The position numbers and the translations under genes were made by a program. A DNA stretch of 64,000 bases from Aricia agestis (lineage: Eukaryota; Arthropoda; Insecta; Lepidoptera; Lycaenidae), in contig NC_056407.1 in NCBI RefSeq assembly GCF_905147365.1, positions 14,657,001-14,721,000 of the forward strand, given 5' to 3'. The notes under the pieces were generated by a model, which was not told where the DNA came from, searched no databases, and worked only from the letters and a program-made list of their open reading frames with translations. Below, one piece after another: positions 10,460 to 22,021 of this stretch (the stretch's first letter is position 1; every line of letters starts with the position of its first letter).

Positions 10460-10924
10460 TTAACTAAAAATATAAAAAAAACGATTATAAACAATTAAAT
10501 ATTGTGATTATGAAAAAAAATTGTTTCTAAAAATAATATTATTTTCAAGAGAATAAAGTTAAGAAAAAAAATTTAAAAGCATCGAAATAGTCCATTTTTT
10601 TATATTTTTTTTTTAAACAAATGGCGGAAAAAAATATATTTTTTAGTTAATACATGTCTTTCATTGATATAAAAACAATTATGTGATATTATTATCACAC
10701 AATTGTTTTTAATTTGTTGTGAATTTATAATAATTGGTGTGAATTTATATAAAACAATTTTTTTTTGACAATATTACTTGGATTTCTAGTTTTTTGTTCA
10801 AGTTAAAATAAATATTATAAACAAAGTAGGTATTAAAAATTTTTAAACTTATGGCGTGATCTTGTGAAGTATGTTTAAATATCAAGGGCTCCACGAAGTG
10901 AAAAATTTTTACGAAAATTATTTA
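10460..10924. other. AT-rich intergenic sequence, no gene seen
   Basis: Low-complexity A/T runs. A short direct repeat of GTGAATTTATA (about 10720-10750) is the only visible structure. Confidence 0.45.
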
Positions 10925-11115
10925 AACATTTTTTTTAATGTACAATGAGGACGGAAGTTCGAAAAAATTTCGTTAGTTAACATATTTTGTCTAATTTGTT
11001 GAAAAATAACTTAAACTTAAATTTCCAACGGGAGCGAATTCTTTGAAGTGTTCGGAATACACCATAAGTTTTTTAAATGGTTCAATTAATATTTAATACC
11101 TTAATTAAAAAATTG
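10925..11115 (+). repeat. Dispersed repeat, copy 2
   Basis: This is the inverted counterpart of 6303-6486 (TGTACAATGAGGACGGAAGT and GAAGTGTTCGGAATACACC). The class is unknown. Confidence 0.6.
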
Positions 11116-11139
11116 AAAAACCTACCCACCAAACAACTT

Positions 11140-11452
11140 TAAAAATTACTCCTGCGTAACTGGTCTGGTTTCATTGAAACCAGAGTGCTCTTGTGTATTG
11201 CGCATACACTTGGGCACTATAAAAATTACTCCTGCGTAACTGGCCTGGTTTCATTGAAACCAGAGTGCTCTTGTGATTGCGCACACACTTGGGCACTATA
11301 AAATTACTCCTGCGTAACTGGCCTGGTTTCATTGAACCCAGAGTGCTCTTGTGTACTGCGCACACACTTGGGCACTATGATATTACTCCTGCGTAACTGG
11401 CCTGGTTTTATTGAAACCGGCCACCGCCCCGAAATCGGTGTGGGAGTTTTTT
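11140..11452 (+). mobile_element. SINE fragment with internal tandem amplification
   Basis: About four copies of a 75-80 bp unit, each with ATTACTCCTGCGTAACTGG, TTTCATTGAAACCAGAGTGC and CACTTGGGCACTATA, are followed by a tail GGTGTGGGAGTTTTTTTATT. Single-unit relatives occur at 14818-15235 (minus) and 43270-43495, so this copy has expanded the segment like a VNTR. The ORF at 11171-11365 simply reads through the units. Confidence 0.75.
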
Positions 11453-11702
11453 TATTTATTATAATTACCAGCATTGGACATTGGGCATAATTATTGAAAT
11501 ACTCGTTAGTCTAATTAAATTATTAATCTAATTGCAAACTAAAATAATTAGAATACATTTCATACATATTATTATTAATCAACTTACGGGTAATTTCAGA
11601 TGCACAATTACTTCATCAATCTGATTAATTTGTAATCTGATTTAAATTACTAAGTAATTACTTTTACAATAAAAACTAGCGTAAAAAGAGAACAGTTTAA
11701 AT

Positions 11703-12449
11703 TTAAAAAAGGTTGTCATCCAGACTGCTGCCTTTAGGGAGAGTGCCCAGAATACTAGCCACATTGCCCCGCTGTAAGGCCAGGCTTAATCGCTGGCCAA
11801 AATACGCTCCAGCCCTCTGGTCACCTGTGCGATCTATGAGGCGGGATGATATAAGATTGAAAAACTTTTTCATATCATCCCCCCACGGGCCTAACGTTTC
11901 AAACGCAAGCGGCAGAAATATGTAGTCACGGCTTAAAGATACATATTTTCGCCGCTTACGCGTTTGCGCTTCGGACGCCGCCGCACCAGCCGTCACTGAA
12001 GTTCCATGTAAATAGGAGGCCGCCAGTGTGTCGACACATGTTGCGTCCCACACCAAGCACCTCCCACTTTTCCATGGAACTAATGTTAAGCCGTCGGGTC
12101 TCTTGCCATCATCACGGGCAATACCATTCGGCTCTAAAATAGCCGGAACGTTGATGGAGACAAGAGCCCGACGTACAACATCATTCAATGCCGCGTGGCG
12201 CGACAGACGACCAGCGCTCCGCTGGCAAGAAAGCCCATGGTGACCCAGACGATCTACCATAGATCCACAAGGGCAGCAGTGTGGATGGTTTGTTGGCAAA
12301 CCTAGTCGCAGACTGATGGCAAGGGAGAAGGTGGTATTGTCCAGTAACGTGCCTAAATTTGGAGATGGAAGTGCTTGGAGCCAGAGTCCAGATTCCCAAG
12401 TTGCAGCAGCCAGAAGACGGGCCCAATTACTTTTTGCCCAACTCTGCAC
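11703..12449 (-). pseudogene. Retroelement C-terminal domain (zinc-finger and nuclease-like), 5'-truncated
   Basis: A 248-residue frame on the minus strand ends at a stop at 11703. It contains a C/H cluster (C59, C61, H71, C75 in CPCGSMVDRLGHHGLSC), then DGKRPDG (114-120) and VWDATC (133-138), and later TGDQRAGAYFGQRLSLALQR. The PDG...WDxT spacing looks like a PD-(D/E)XK nuclease core. From memory this domain accompanies retroelement proteins in many animals; the exact clade is uncertain. The frame begins at a GTG just inside the break near 12450, with a stop upstream, so only the C-terminal end survives. About 250 bp of AT-rich 3' flank follow. Confidence 0.6.
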
Positions 12450-12452
12450 GTG

Positions 12453-12795
12453 ATAAACTAATTATTTCTACATCAACTAAATTTAATCAAAATCGGTTCA
12501 GCAGCTTAAACGCAAATTAATAAAGTTTATTGCGTTAAAAACTGAATATTTTCCATGATAAAAAATATTATCCTATGTCCTTCTCCAAAACCTTACGTAA
12601 TATAATCTACTTGTACTCAATATCGATATCTTATGCCAAATTCATTGTTGTTGACTGCGCGGGAACCGTACATTTTCCGGGACAAAAAGTATCTAATGTC
12701 ATTTTAATTGATTCAAAGTATCCGCATACAAAATTTTATCAAAATCGGTTCAGCGGTTTAAGCGCAAATCATTTTAGAAACAGTACATAAATGCT
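12453..12795 (+). repeat. Degenerate tandem Helitron-type units
   Basis: Two related blocks share AATTTTATCAAAATCGGTTC or TTAATCAAAATCGGTTCAGC text and a CCTATGTCCTTCTCC segment. They resemble the internal units seen after 7000. No termini are clear. Confidence 0.4.
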
Positions 12796-13895
12796 GTATA
12801 CAAAACCTCACTAAGAGGAATAAGCACCATTTTTGTACTCTGGAATATGCTACAGTGGGTTTTCAAAAAAACGGATTTCACTGTTGTAAACCTTATGTTA
12901 TAAAGAACAAAACTGCATTATTAACTTAAATGCAGGTAGATATTATGACGTAGGCGAGCGAATATTTGAGAGAGACTAAATTCATGTCTTCGAAGTTGGG
13001 TTCAAAACGCCTTCGTAAATTTGATGTAACATTACCTACACATTTCAATGTCTAATTAACTTACGAAAATGCTGCTAAAACTATTTGAAAGTAGAGTTAA
13101 TATTTCAAAAGTTATTATAAAAAAAAGTACCAAATTATGAAATTTTTGCGTGTCGTTTCGATACTGCCGCTTACAATTTATAATTTATAAAAAAAAATGA
13201 GCTAGAAAGGATTAAAAATTTAATGTTAATTTGAAGATAAAGAACTAATAAACTATCCGATACCAACAAATAACACATCAACTTACATTAAATAACTAAA
13301 AATTATATTTTTAAAATGTTCATAAAATTCGCGTCATTGTCCTGCGCATTGTTTGTTTTAAATGCCTTGCCGATATACTCAACGTGACGGGTTGAAACCT
13401 ATTTTGCGATAAAATCTGCTGGCTCACTTTATTTGATCGCAGTGCTTTGGTGTGGATAGAGGTCTTCGTTTTATGCAGGTGAGTCTTTGAAATACGTTCT
13501 ACAAAAATTTCCAAATAAGACGTCATTTACATTTCTCGATGTGTGCCAACATTTGTCTGTTTTTCACAACTTTTTTTTTTATACCAAGTTATAAAGGCCC
13601 GCAACATTTCTAAGTTCTTAATAATTTTCTTAGTTTTCTTTATATCAATACTTAATTATAAACGAATTTAGTGAATTCCTCATTTTCCTGAACGTCTTTT
13701 TCCTGAATAGCCCTAAAAACATAATGACGATCATTCAGAATAATGACCAAATCTGTAACTGTATTTCAAGAAAACAGGGACAAATATATCGAATCGATGA
13801 AATGTCGATATTACAATTAGGTAGTTATTTGACACATTTTCGAAAAATAGTAGTAGAATAGTAAGAAAAGTAGTAAAAATGTTATCTTCACTTCA
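12796..13895. other. No gene recognised
   Basis: AT-rich. The frame at 13320-13526 (minus, 68 codons) has no recognisable motif and no splice context I would trust. Confidence 0.45.
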
Positions 13896-14612
13896 ATATT
13901 ATAAAGCAGGAGAGGTTGTTTGTTTGTTTGAACGCGTTAATCTCAGGAACTACTAGTCCGATTTGAAAAATTATTTCAGTGTTAGATAGCCCATTTATCG
14001 AGGAAGGCTATAAGCAATATTTAATCACGCTAAGAATAATAGGAGCGAAGAAATAGAGGAAAATGTGGAAAAAACGGAGGGAAATTATTTGAAAGGGCTT
14101 ATTTGAAAGCGCTTATCTCAGGAACTAATGGTCCGATTTGAAAAATTATTTCAGTGTTAGATGGCCCATTTATCGAGGAAGGCTATAAGGAATATTTTAT
14201 CACGCCAAGAATAATAGGAGCGAAGAAATGGAGGAAAATGTGGAAAAAACGGGGGGAAATTATTTGAAAGAGGGCTTATTTGAACACACTAATCTCAGGA
14301 ACAACTGGGCCGATTTGAAAGATTCTTTCAGTGTTAGATAGCCCATTTATCAAGGAAGGCTATAGGCTATATTTTTTCACGCTAAGACTAATAGGAGCTA
14401 AGAAATAGAGGAAAAAATGGAAAAAACGGGGGAAATTATTTGAAGGGGCTTATCTCACGAGCTACTGGAGCGATTTTTCTGTTATTTGGTACAGATAACT
14501 GGTAAGAATTAAGAAATTGACCACGTGAAGGATCATAGGCTATTTTTTGTGCCCTAATTTGTCTGTGAAATATCTAATTTACGCGAGCGAAGCCGCGCGG
14601 AACGTTTGATAA
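13896..14612 (+). mobile_element. Helitron-like element with three tandem units
   Basis: It starts near AATATTATAAAGCAGGAGAG and holds three units of about 165-180 bp, each with AGGAACTAATGGTCCGATTT-like text, GATAGCCCATTTATCGAGGA and AATAGGAGCGAAGAAATAGA. It ends in the GC hairpin ACGCGAGCGAAGCCGCGCGG without CTAG. The units match those at 3856-4355 inverted and the element at 6627. Confidence 0.7.
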
Positions 14613-14817
14613 TAAAATATTATTTGAGAAACAATAAATAGGTATCAGAATTATTATTATTTAACAGGTGTAAATTTTTTATTGCAGGTGACTCGAAAAG
14701 GTAGAATATATTTTTTTAAAGGCAGATTTTGGTATTAGCTATATTTTAGGAAATACATTTTTATAATAAATCAACACTTTTACTAACATACAAGTTTTAT
14801 TGAAAATCCTATTTTTT

Positions 14818-15235
14818 ACTTATAATAATAATAACCCCCACACCGGTTTCGGTGACGATGGCTGGTTTCATTGAAACCAGGCCAGTTACGCAGGAGTAAT
14901 TTTATAGTGCCCAAGTGTGTGCGCAGTACACATGAGCACTCTCTATTCCTTTTAACTCTCATAACCCAGTGGGACGGACGACCGACACGACTGGCGAGAA
15001 ATGCGCAGGACCGACTTTTACATGCCCATCTGTGATCCGACGCATGGATCATCTTACTTGTCAGACCCTGACTTCCCTGTTCTGAGTGTCAGACAATCAG
15101 GTGATCAGCTTGCAATATTCTAAGTCCTTACTAAACTTGGAAATAACAATCAACAATATGTTTCCAACGCGGGAATCAAACCTCTGAGTCAAGAGTCACG
15201 CTCTGGACCACTGGACCACGGAGGCGTTTATAATA
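14818..15235 (-). mobile_element. tRNA-derived SINE, near full length
   Basis: On the minus strand the head (15235 to about 15170) reads CGCCTCCGTGGTCCAGTGGT (A-box like) and GAGGTTTGATTCCCGC (B-box like), the internal RNA polymerase III promoter of a tRNA ancestor. The body holds GCAAGCTGATCACCTGATTG, GATGATCCATGCGTCGGATC and CACTTGGGCACTATA, and the tail is a (TTA)n run ending at 14818. Relatives without a tRNA head are at 11140 and 43270. Confidence 0.75.
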
Positions 15236-15675
15236 ATAATAATATAATCAGCACGAATACGGATAAGATTTTTAAAATAATCATTATTCTCAACAAATTG
15301 TCATTATTCTAAGTAAACACGTCATTTTCCACAAATTTTGTCATTGTCATGAACAACAGTTTTTACTTAATATTAAATATCTCTTAAATTATTTAATTTT
15401 TTTTCGTGACTCTTACAGAAAGGGAATTCTATTTCGGTGTCTTTTAACACCAGAAACATTCAGAGCAATATTTAAGGGTTTTTTAAAAAACACAATTTTT
15501 GGCCTAAAATAACATTTTGAGTAGATTCACCCAGGCATCCGCTAAGAAAGGATTTTGATCAAATCCACCTCCAAAATTCTCCTCCAAACTCCAGGGTTAA
15601 AATACGGGATGAAAGTTTGTATATAATAATACTTCTTAACGCGAGCGAAGCCGCGGGCGAAAGCTCGTGTGTGAT

Positions 15676-15815
15676 TAAAGCATAATTTCAAAATAATATT
15701 AGCTCAATGCACTCCTTCACCATACAAACTATTACTGTGCAAAATTTCATTCACCTACGTTTCTGCATTTTTCGTCAAAAGGGATACAAAGTTTCTCGCT
15801 TGCGTATAAATTATC
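15676..15815 (-). repeat. Dispersed repeat (GCACTCCTTCACCAT family), copy 1
   Basis: The block with TCAATGCACTCCTTCACCAT and GTCAAAAGGGATACAAAGTT recurs inverted at 24990-25110. A Helitron-type 3' hairpin (ACGCGAGCGAAGCCGCGGGC) lies just to its left. Confidence 0.5.
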
Positions 15816-15984
15816 CTTTATTTGGTGGACCATTATTTTAATTTTAATGTAACAAACAATTTATTAGTCACAAATAAAATGTAAATGCATGGAAAATTAT
15901 TATTATTATCAATGTATTATGGATATTATGCTTTCCCCTTTAATTTTTAGAATGACAGCCTGGCAATAGAAAGATCTATTAGAC

Positions 15985-17217
15985 CAGCCTTTCCCAACGT
16001 GGGCGAATGCCCCCTTGTAGGCGCTGAAGGTCTAAAGGGTGTGGGACCCAGAAAAAAATGGGGGCGTTGTGTAGATGCTTGCGGGGTGATTTGTTTCATC
16101 TGGATGCATTTTAATTTGAATTAAAAAAAACCCCGCCAAACAACTTTAAAAAGTAATGAAATAATATTTACTGCCTTCAAGTTCAAATAATTCCTAACTT
16201 GTGGAAAGTAATAATTTAGTCCATAATTGTTGTCACGGTGTGTCGGGGGACCGCTAAGTAAACTACAACCTACAACCGCCAAGTCGCTAATTATCTTGAT
16301 TCAATTCGCTGTGAATTGATCCTTACACTTGTTATGTGAAATCAAACATCGACATTAGCGGTCCCCCGACACACCTTGACAACAATTATGGACTAAATTA
16401 TTACTTTCCACAAGTTAGGAATTATTTGAACTTGAAGGCAGTAAATATTATTTCATTACTTTTTAAAGTTGTTTTGGCGGGGGTTTTTTTTAAATTTCTT
16501 AATTTAATTTTATTTCATACTTTTTAAACTTGTGTTGGTTATAGTGCAAAATATTAATTCCTATCAACAGAATCATATTCTCATGATTACCATTTATCAA
16601 TATCCTTTTCAATGAGGCCGTTAACATGAGCCCAAACATGAAACCTCCACTTTGGGTTCATACGAAGCTCGGACCCTATAGAATCCAGGTGATGCTGCAG
16701 TATCAGCATGTAAATATTTAGTGTTTATCTACTTCTTACTGGTTGTCGCAATCAAAATGAGCCCAAACACGAAACCTCTGCTCTAAATTGGCGAGGAGTT
16801 GGATATCCTATTGATTACCAGGTGATGCTGCAACACTAGGTCAACTTTCCATTATTATGTGTATATGTATATTGTATATTCACAACTAGAACGAAATATA
16901 AAACCCATCAAATGACTACAAGTTGCTAACGGCCTTTCATGAACCAGATAAACCCTGATTGTCCAGCACTGAGCAGGCTGATGATGATGAATTATAGCTA
17001 AGAACACTCTCGATCATGTCAGCTTTCAAACAAAAAAAACTAGATCAAAATCGGTCCACCCGTTTGGACGCTACGATGCCACGGACAGATATACAGACAG
17101 ACAGACACGACAAACTTATAACACCCCTCTTTTTTGTGGGGGGTTAAAAAAAAGAGGGCACTAAAAATATAATTATATTGTAGTGGGCAGTAGACAAAAT
17201 AAGTTTGGGAACCCCTG
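15985..17217. mobile_element. hAT-like transposon, 1233 bp, with nested foldback
   Basis: The left end CAGCCTTTCCCAACGTGGGC and the right end (reverse complement) CAGGGGTTCCCAAACTTATT are imperfect inverted termini. An exact 8-bp duplication TATTAGAC flanks it (15977-15984 and 17218-17225). There is no transposase ORF. The interior carries foldback copy B (16122-16491) and the unoccupied TTAA site homologous to the piggyBac-like insertion at 3237. Confidence 0.85.
16122..16491. mobile_element. Foldback MITE, copy B
   Basis: The arms end in CCCCGCCAAACAACTTTAAA and its inverse (about 16122-16258 and 16357-16491). The loop carries AACCGCCAAGTCGCTAATTA, as in copy A at 2732-3090. A single TTAA at 16621-16624 in its shared flank is the empty counterpart of the filled site at 3233-3714. 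Confidence 0.85.
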
Positions 17218-17250
17218 TATTAGACATAGAAGACCTTAGTGAGTCTGAGT

Positions 17251-17315
17251 CACTGACCTCTATAATACACTGGACAGGCGATCGCTATCAATAAAGTGTA
17301 TTATAGAGGTCAGTG
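17251..17315. repeat. Perfect 21-bp hairpin
   Basis: CACTGACCTCTATAATACAC (17251 on) and its exact inverse ending at 17315 flank a 23-base loop. It resembles a small MITE remnant or a pre-miRNA-sized hairpin. No conservation evidence is available here. Confidence 0.65.
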
Positions 17316-17346
17316 GTCGATAGGTCTAATCATGGGCGTATATAAG

Positions 17347-17391
17347 GGTGGGGGGGGGGTCCTGGGGTCCGGACCCCCCCCCCCCCCCCCA
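17347..17391. repeat. G-run/C-run tract
   Basis: A run of ten G, then CCTGGGGTCCGGA, then about eighteen C. The G and C runs are self-complementary and could stall polymerases. Assembly length may be unreliable. Confidence 0.8.
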
Positions 17392-17460
17392 TTACTTTCT
17401 TACTTGTGAAAATAATAAAGTATTATTATACTGTGGAGCGTATAACTTTTTTTTAATAAA

Positions 17461-18077
17461 TCTATACTAATACTATAAATGCGAAAGTATCTCTGTCTGT
17501 CTGTCTGTCTCGCTTTCACGCCAAAACAATCGAACCGATTGTAATTAAATTTTGTATACAGATAGTCTAAAGCCTGAGAAAGGACACAGGCTACTTTTTT
17601 ACTGGAAAAAAGCGTTGTAAGGGGGTGAAAATGCGTAATTTTGTTCAAATTAAGTTAGTTCCAAAAATTCATAATAGATGGCGCCGTGCGTCTCCTACAT
17701 CGCGCTAACGCTTGCCCAAGAGTCTATAAGAGGTGGTATTATCTTACATTCGATTTTCGATTATTTTCGATTGTTATTTATTTTTTACGTTATTTAATAA
17801 ATCAGTACTTTATCTATGCAGTGACGTAACCTTAAGCCTATCAATGATAAATAGTTTATGGGTAAAGTTGTGTAATTGGGGAGCTAAATAAGCTTTGAAA
17901 TTTGGCATAAAATATAAAGTTTAATTAAAAAAATTGAAATATTCTGTGCACACTGCACAGCTGTTTTGATTTAAGGGGTACCAGAGTTTTTTTTATAAAA
18001 GCTTTTGACACCAATTTTGTTGAAATCGCGCGCTATAAACTGAAGTCCACGTGGACGAAGTCACGGGCAACAGCTAG
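17461..18077 (+). mobile_element. Complete short Helitron, 617 bp
   Basis: The 5' end is TCTATACTAATACTATAAAT at 17461. A CT-rich (CTGT)n run follows, and the 3' end is a hairpin (CACGTGGACGAAGTCACGGG region) followed by CAACAG and CTAG at 18074-18077. The base before is A and the base after is T, the Helitron A/T target. It is non-autonomous. It lacks the MITE insertions found in relatives at 26637 and 59946, so it shows their empty sites. Confidence 0.85.
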
Positions 18078-18119
18078 TAAGAAATATATTCAACATTCCG
18101 ACATTCAAATTTTTATTTC

Positions 18120-18190
18120 CTAAACAGGTTACCTATTTGCTGCTGTGGAACCCTTCATGGGCGAGTCCAACTCGCACTTGGCCGTTTTTT
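18120..18190 (-). repeat. GCCAAGTGCGAGTTGGACTC repeat head, inverted
   Basis: GAGTCCAACTCGCACTTGGC with the adjacent GTGGAACCCTTCATGG marks a truncated minus-strand copy of the family described at 6487. Confidence 0.65.
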
Positions 18191-18208
18191 ACGTAAGCCC
18201 CTTACCAA

Positions 18209-18390
<182 letters not shown>

Positions 18391-19172
18391 GGTGGGCCGT
18401 GGGTCTAATTATGCCGTTTAGGTATTACAATTACTATAATTTGCATTTTTATTAATGAAGCCCTTAATTAGCTTGAGTAAAAGTAATAATGACAGTATCA
18501 ATATTAATATATATATTAAAACAATATTTTACTTTATCTTATACATTACATACATTCATTATAATTAGTTAAGCATATTTACAATTAAATTCTTTATGAA
18601 GTTTTAATAGTTAAAACTAGTTAATTTACAACTACTTAGCCATTAAATTATTGCATTTTTAATGAGGCAGAAATATAGGCAAGTTTTTCTATGAAACAGT
18701 CAACAAAATTAATATTTTAATTTTTAAGGCAAGTATGCTAAAATTTGGGTAGTATGTTTATGGTCAATGAGAGAATCCATTATCAACATAAAAATTCTAT
18801 ACATTGAAGCAATAAGTATTGGCTGGTATGACTAAACTTGTTTACCTTTACTTAAGGTTTTCATGGCATTAAAAAAACATTAAAATCTTGCAATTTTCAA
18901 ACTGCAATCTTTGTGAGCTAAAGCATAATGTGTGAACTACTTTCATAGGGAAAATTTGGTGCCAGCATAAGATATTAATAGATTGTACGGTGAGCTGGGA
19001 GCAGCTATGAAAAAGCGATACAATATTTACACTACATGTACTCAACTACAGCTATTTTTATATATAATGTGCCTATTTCAAGAGGAAAAACGTGCAAGGT
19101 GCAATAGCCGCGCGTGTCATTGAGCTCTTCTAATTGATATAAGATTCATGCAACTTCTTACACACAGTTTAC

Positions 19173-19188
19173 CTCCGCCGATGTCCAT
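19173..19188 (-). CDS. Possible first coding exon (very weak)
   Basis: On the minus strand ATGGACATCGGCGGAG is followed directly by GTAAAC, so a start codon and five codons (MDIGG) would precede a splice donor. The surrounding sequence is unique and slightly GC-rich, with GAGATG context at the start. Nothing downstream on the minus strand confirms a second exon. It may be coincidence. Confidence 0.15.
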
Positions 19189-19861
19189 CTCACGAGTCAC
19201 GACTACGAGACGAGTCCGACTCTCGTCCGACACTTCACAATATTTCAGCTACGCACCACTTCATATTCGTTAGCACTTAAAAAACTCAATTTCGTTAAAT
19301 GAACGCACTAAACCTCACTATTGTAGGAGCTATTTTAGTAAAACACACACGATGGGTTTTGTAAATCCAAAACTACACACATACCTCCACAAACATGATC
19401 CGATATTTAATAACTGTCTTCGCAGTTCGCTCTTCCAAAGAACTAGTTATCAAGGTCTCGTCTCGAATACACAGCGTGCACGATTCCAAGAAATTCGGAA
19501 ACAGGTTATACAATCACTTCATTTATACACAATAATTGTTATTATTTAAAATACTCTAAATTGTTGTATGATTTTGTTCACGTAGCAGTCTTCCACTTAT
19601 TTCGAGTTAAAACTTAAGTTTGTATTCGCATCAAACTTTTAATTCACTGGCGAACGAACAGTCAAGTTGCAAATTGTGATAAAAATAAGTACATCTGTGT
19701 GCGTTCAATCGAGACTTCACACTTCAAGGGATTGATAACGATTGGCCACTTACCGGTCACATGACTCTCACGGCTGTCAGCTGTCAATACAACTAAATGT
19801 CAGTGTCATTTCAATGACATAACCAGTGTTACTAGCCCCATGACTTTAAGTCGCCCATCAT

Positions 19862-19945
19862 AATAATCGTTTAACTGTCACGCCATTTTCGAAAAATTTT
19901 CAATTTTCAAAAATGGCGTGATGGTTAAACGAATATTATCAATTT
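19862..19945. repeat. Hairpin repeat with 28-bp arms
   Basis: CGTTTAACTGTCACGCCATT and AATGGCGTGATGGTTAAACG are inverted around an AT-rich loop. A third partial arm (TTCGTTTAACCGTCCCTGTA) follows at about 19970. Probably a degenerate MITE. Confidence 0.6.
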
Positions 19946-21517
19946 CTATCAGATATATTCGTTTAACCGTCCCTGTAACCGGCTTATATTTTTTATTTAT
20001 ATTAGGTCGTGTTACGACGCCCATTTTGGGCGTTTGACAGATGAGAGGATAATGTGATGTTAACGCACTTTTTATATTTTGTAAATGCAAAAACTAATTT
20101 TTTGTTTATCAATTATCTCTTCACGAGCTCTTAATCCACTGAGACGATTTTCATCAAATTTGATATACAAACTTACGTACTTACTACTTACTTCAAGTCC
20201 CGGAAAAAGAAATAAGACAGTATTATCTCGAAAAAAATATAAACTTAACGATTTGTGCCTAAACCGATTTAACTTAAATTCGGTACCTATGCAGATCATT
20301 TATTTTGAGAAACGGGAAAGGATATGAGATAGTTTTTGCACTCAAGAAATGTATGTTCGCGAGCGATAGATGAATTTTGACGCAACGTTAATAAGTTATT
20401 AAAGAATTAATTTTATTATTCTACGATAAATGGTTCACATTAGGTAATTTCGAGCTTATAAACTTGAACATTATAAGCGTAAATTGCGTAATTAGTTAAT
20501 TACATAAATATAAATGTTACATATTATAAGCAATTTTAATAAAATAATACCTAACTCCGCGGATGTTAGACGCAGTTGGCAAGATATTTACAAAAATCGG
20601 AATGGGCTTGCATCATTTTCACGCATGCGTACTATAGTCAGATTTGCAACGCGGTAACTTGAAACTTTTTGTACCTAATTATCAAGAAGAAATTATCACA
20701 TCTAGATTATTTTCTGCAATCTCTAAATAGTATAAAACAAAGTCGCTTTCCGCTGTCTGTATGTGTGTATGTATGCTTAGATCTTTAAAACTACTCAACG
20801 GATTTTGATGCGGTTTTTTTTAATAGATTGAGTGTTTCAAGAGGAAGGTTTATATGTATAACATATGCATAATATGGTAGAGAAACACTGATAATTTTAG
20901 AGGTTTCTAATGTTATGTCGTAAATAAATTCATTTTTTTGCGTTTATATTGCAAACGCTGGCTAAACCCTACGAGATAGATCAAAATAATGTACTACAGT
21001 ATTGTACACCTTAATTAGGTAAACAAAAAAGTCCGCGATGGTATATGTCTATTTCTTAGGGATAACTCACAATAGCCATTTTTGTTCTTTACTTTTTACG
21101 AAAAATAATGGCTTATTTACGAAGCGATTTTAACAATTTACAACATTAACCCTTATCCAAATAAACATGTTTGGAAGCTAAGACATTAAATGTAGATTAT
21201 AATTGTCTTTTACACTATACAATTTCGATCAATACTTTAGAAGTTTTCAAACGTATAAACTTACGCGGAATCAAAAAATATGTCGCGCGGCGGCGGCCGA
21301 GGGACATAGCGGTTACGGCAGAACCGGCCGGGGGCTCTCATAAGCTTCGGGCTTATGTTATTGTAGTAGATAGTGTATTTCGTCATTGTGTGGTTGTGCA
21401 GACGGTAACGCAGAGGAGCAACCACAGCGCTTTCTTTCAGATATTCATTGTTTCTGGTTCTTTGGTTTCTGAATTGTCGATAAAAATATATTTGACTTGC
21501 GTTAGAAAAACGGACTT

Positions 21518-22021
21518 TTGTTTTTGCTTTGCGATTGGGTTATTTGTTGCTTAGGTCGTAGTACAGTGAATGCCAAAAGAGCACGTTCAGCAAGAGATGA
21601 AGAATCGTCAACGGAACGTGAGACTCGCCTCAGCCAGAATAGTGATAGAAATCGGATACAGAGAGAAAGAGAATCGTCTGTAGAGCGTGAGGCTCGCCTC
21701 AGTCGGAAAAATGATAGAATTCGGATACAGAGAGAAAGAGAATCGTCTGTAGAGCGTGAGGCTCGCCTCAGTCGGAAAAATGATAGAATTCGGATACAGA
21801 GAGAAAGAGAATCATCTGTAGAGCGTGAGGCTCGCCTCAGCCAGAATAGGGATAGGCATCGAATACAGAGAGCAAGAAAATCATCCGCACAGACACATAG
21901 CAACACCGAACAAAACGAACAACCAAACAGCCACAGACCCGAGAGAGTAACTAATTCATGGGTAAATAAAGAAAATTCTGCCAATTTTTGCGAAACTTTT
22001 ATCGTTTACGCAGCACAATAG
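21518..22021 (+). pseudogene. Helitron N-terminal-type repeat ORF, partial
   Basis: The frame translates to 167 residues. Residues about 23-125 contain imperfect 23-residue repeats of the type RIQRERESSVEREARL followed by SRKNDRI, strongly charged and predicted helical. Similar ER-rich repeats occur, to my knowledge, upstream of the Rep/helicase in insect Helitron proteins. The DNA repeat unit is exactly 69 bp (starts at 21653, 21722, 21791, 21860), so frame is kept. The last part, from NEQPNSHRPERV, is unrelated and the frame ends at TAG without a Rep domain. The first residues before about 21570 may not be coding. The assignment is inference from composition and context. Confidence 0.4.
21653..21928 (+). 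repeat. 69-bp tandem coding repeat, four units
   Basis: Units start with CGGATACAGAGAGAAAGAGA at 21653, 21722 and 21791, and as CGAATACAGAGAGCAAGAAA at 21860. Units 1 and 2 are almost identical, implying a recent duplication. A diverged earlier unit lies at about 21584. Confidence 0.85.

Noticed and set aside
21502..21984. Minus-strand 160-aa ORF over the 69-bp repeats
   Set aside because: It is the antisense of the charged repeat ORF; cysteine/serine-rich text of this kind arises from the complementary strand.
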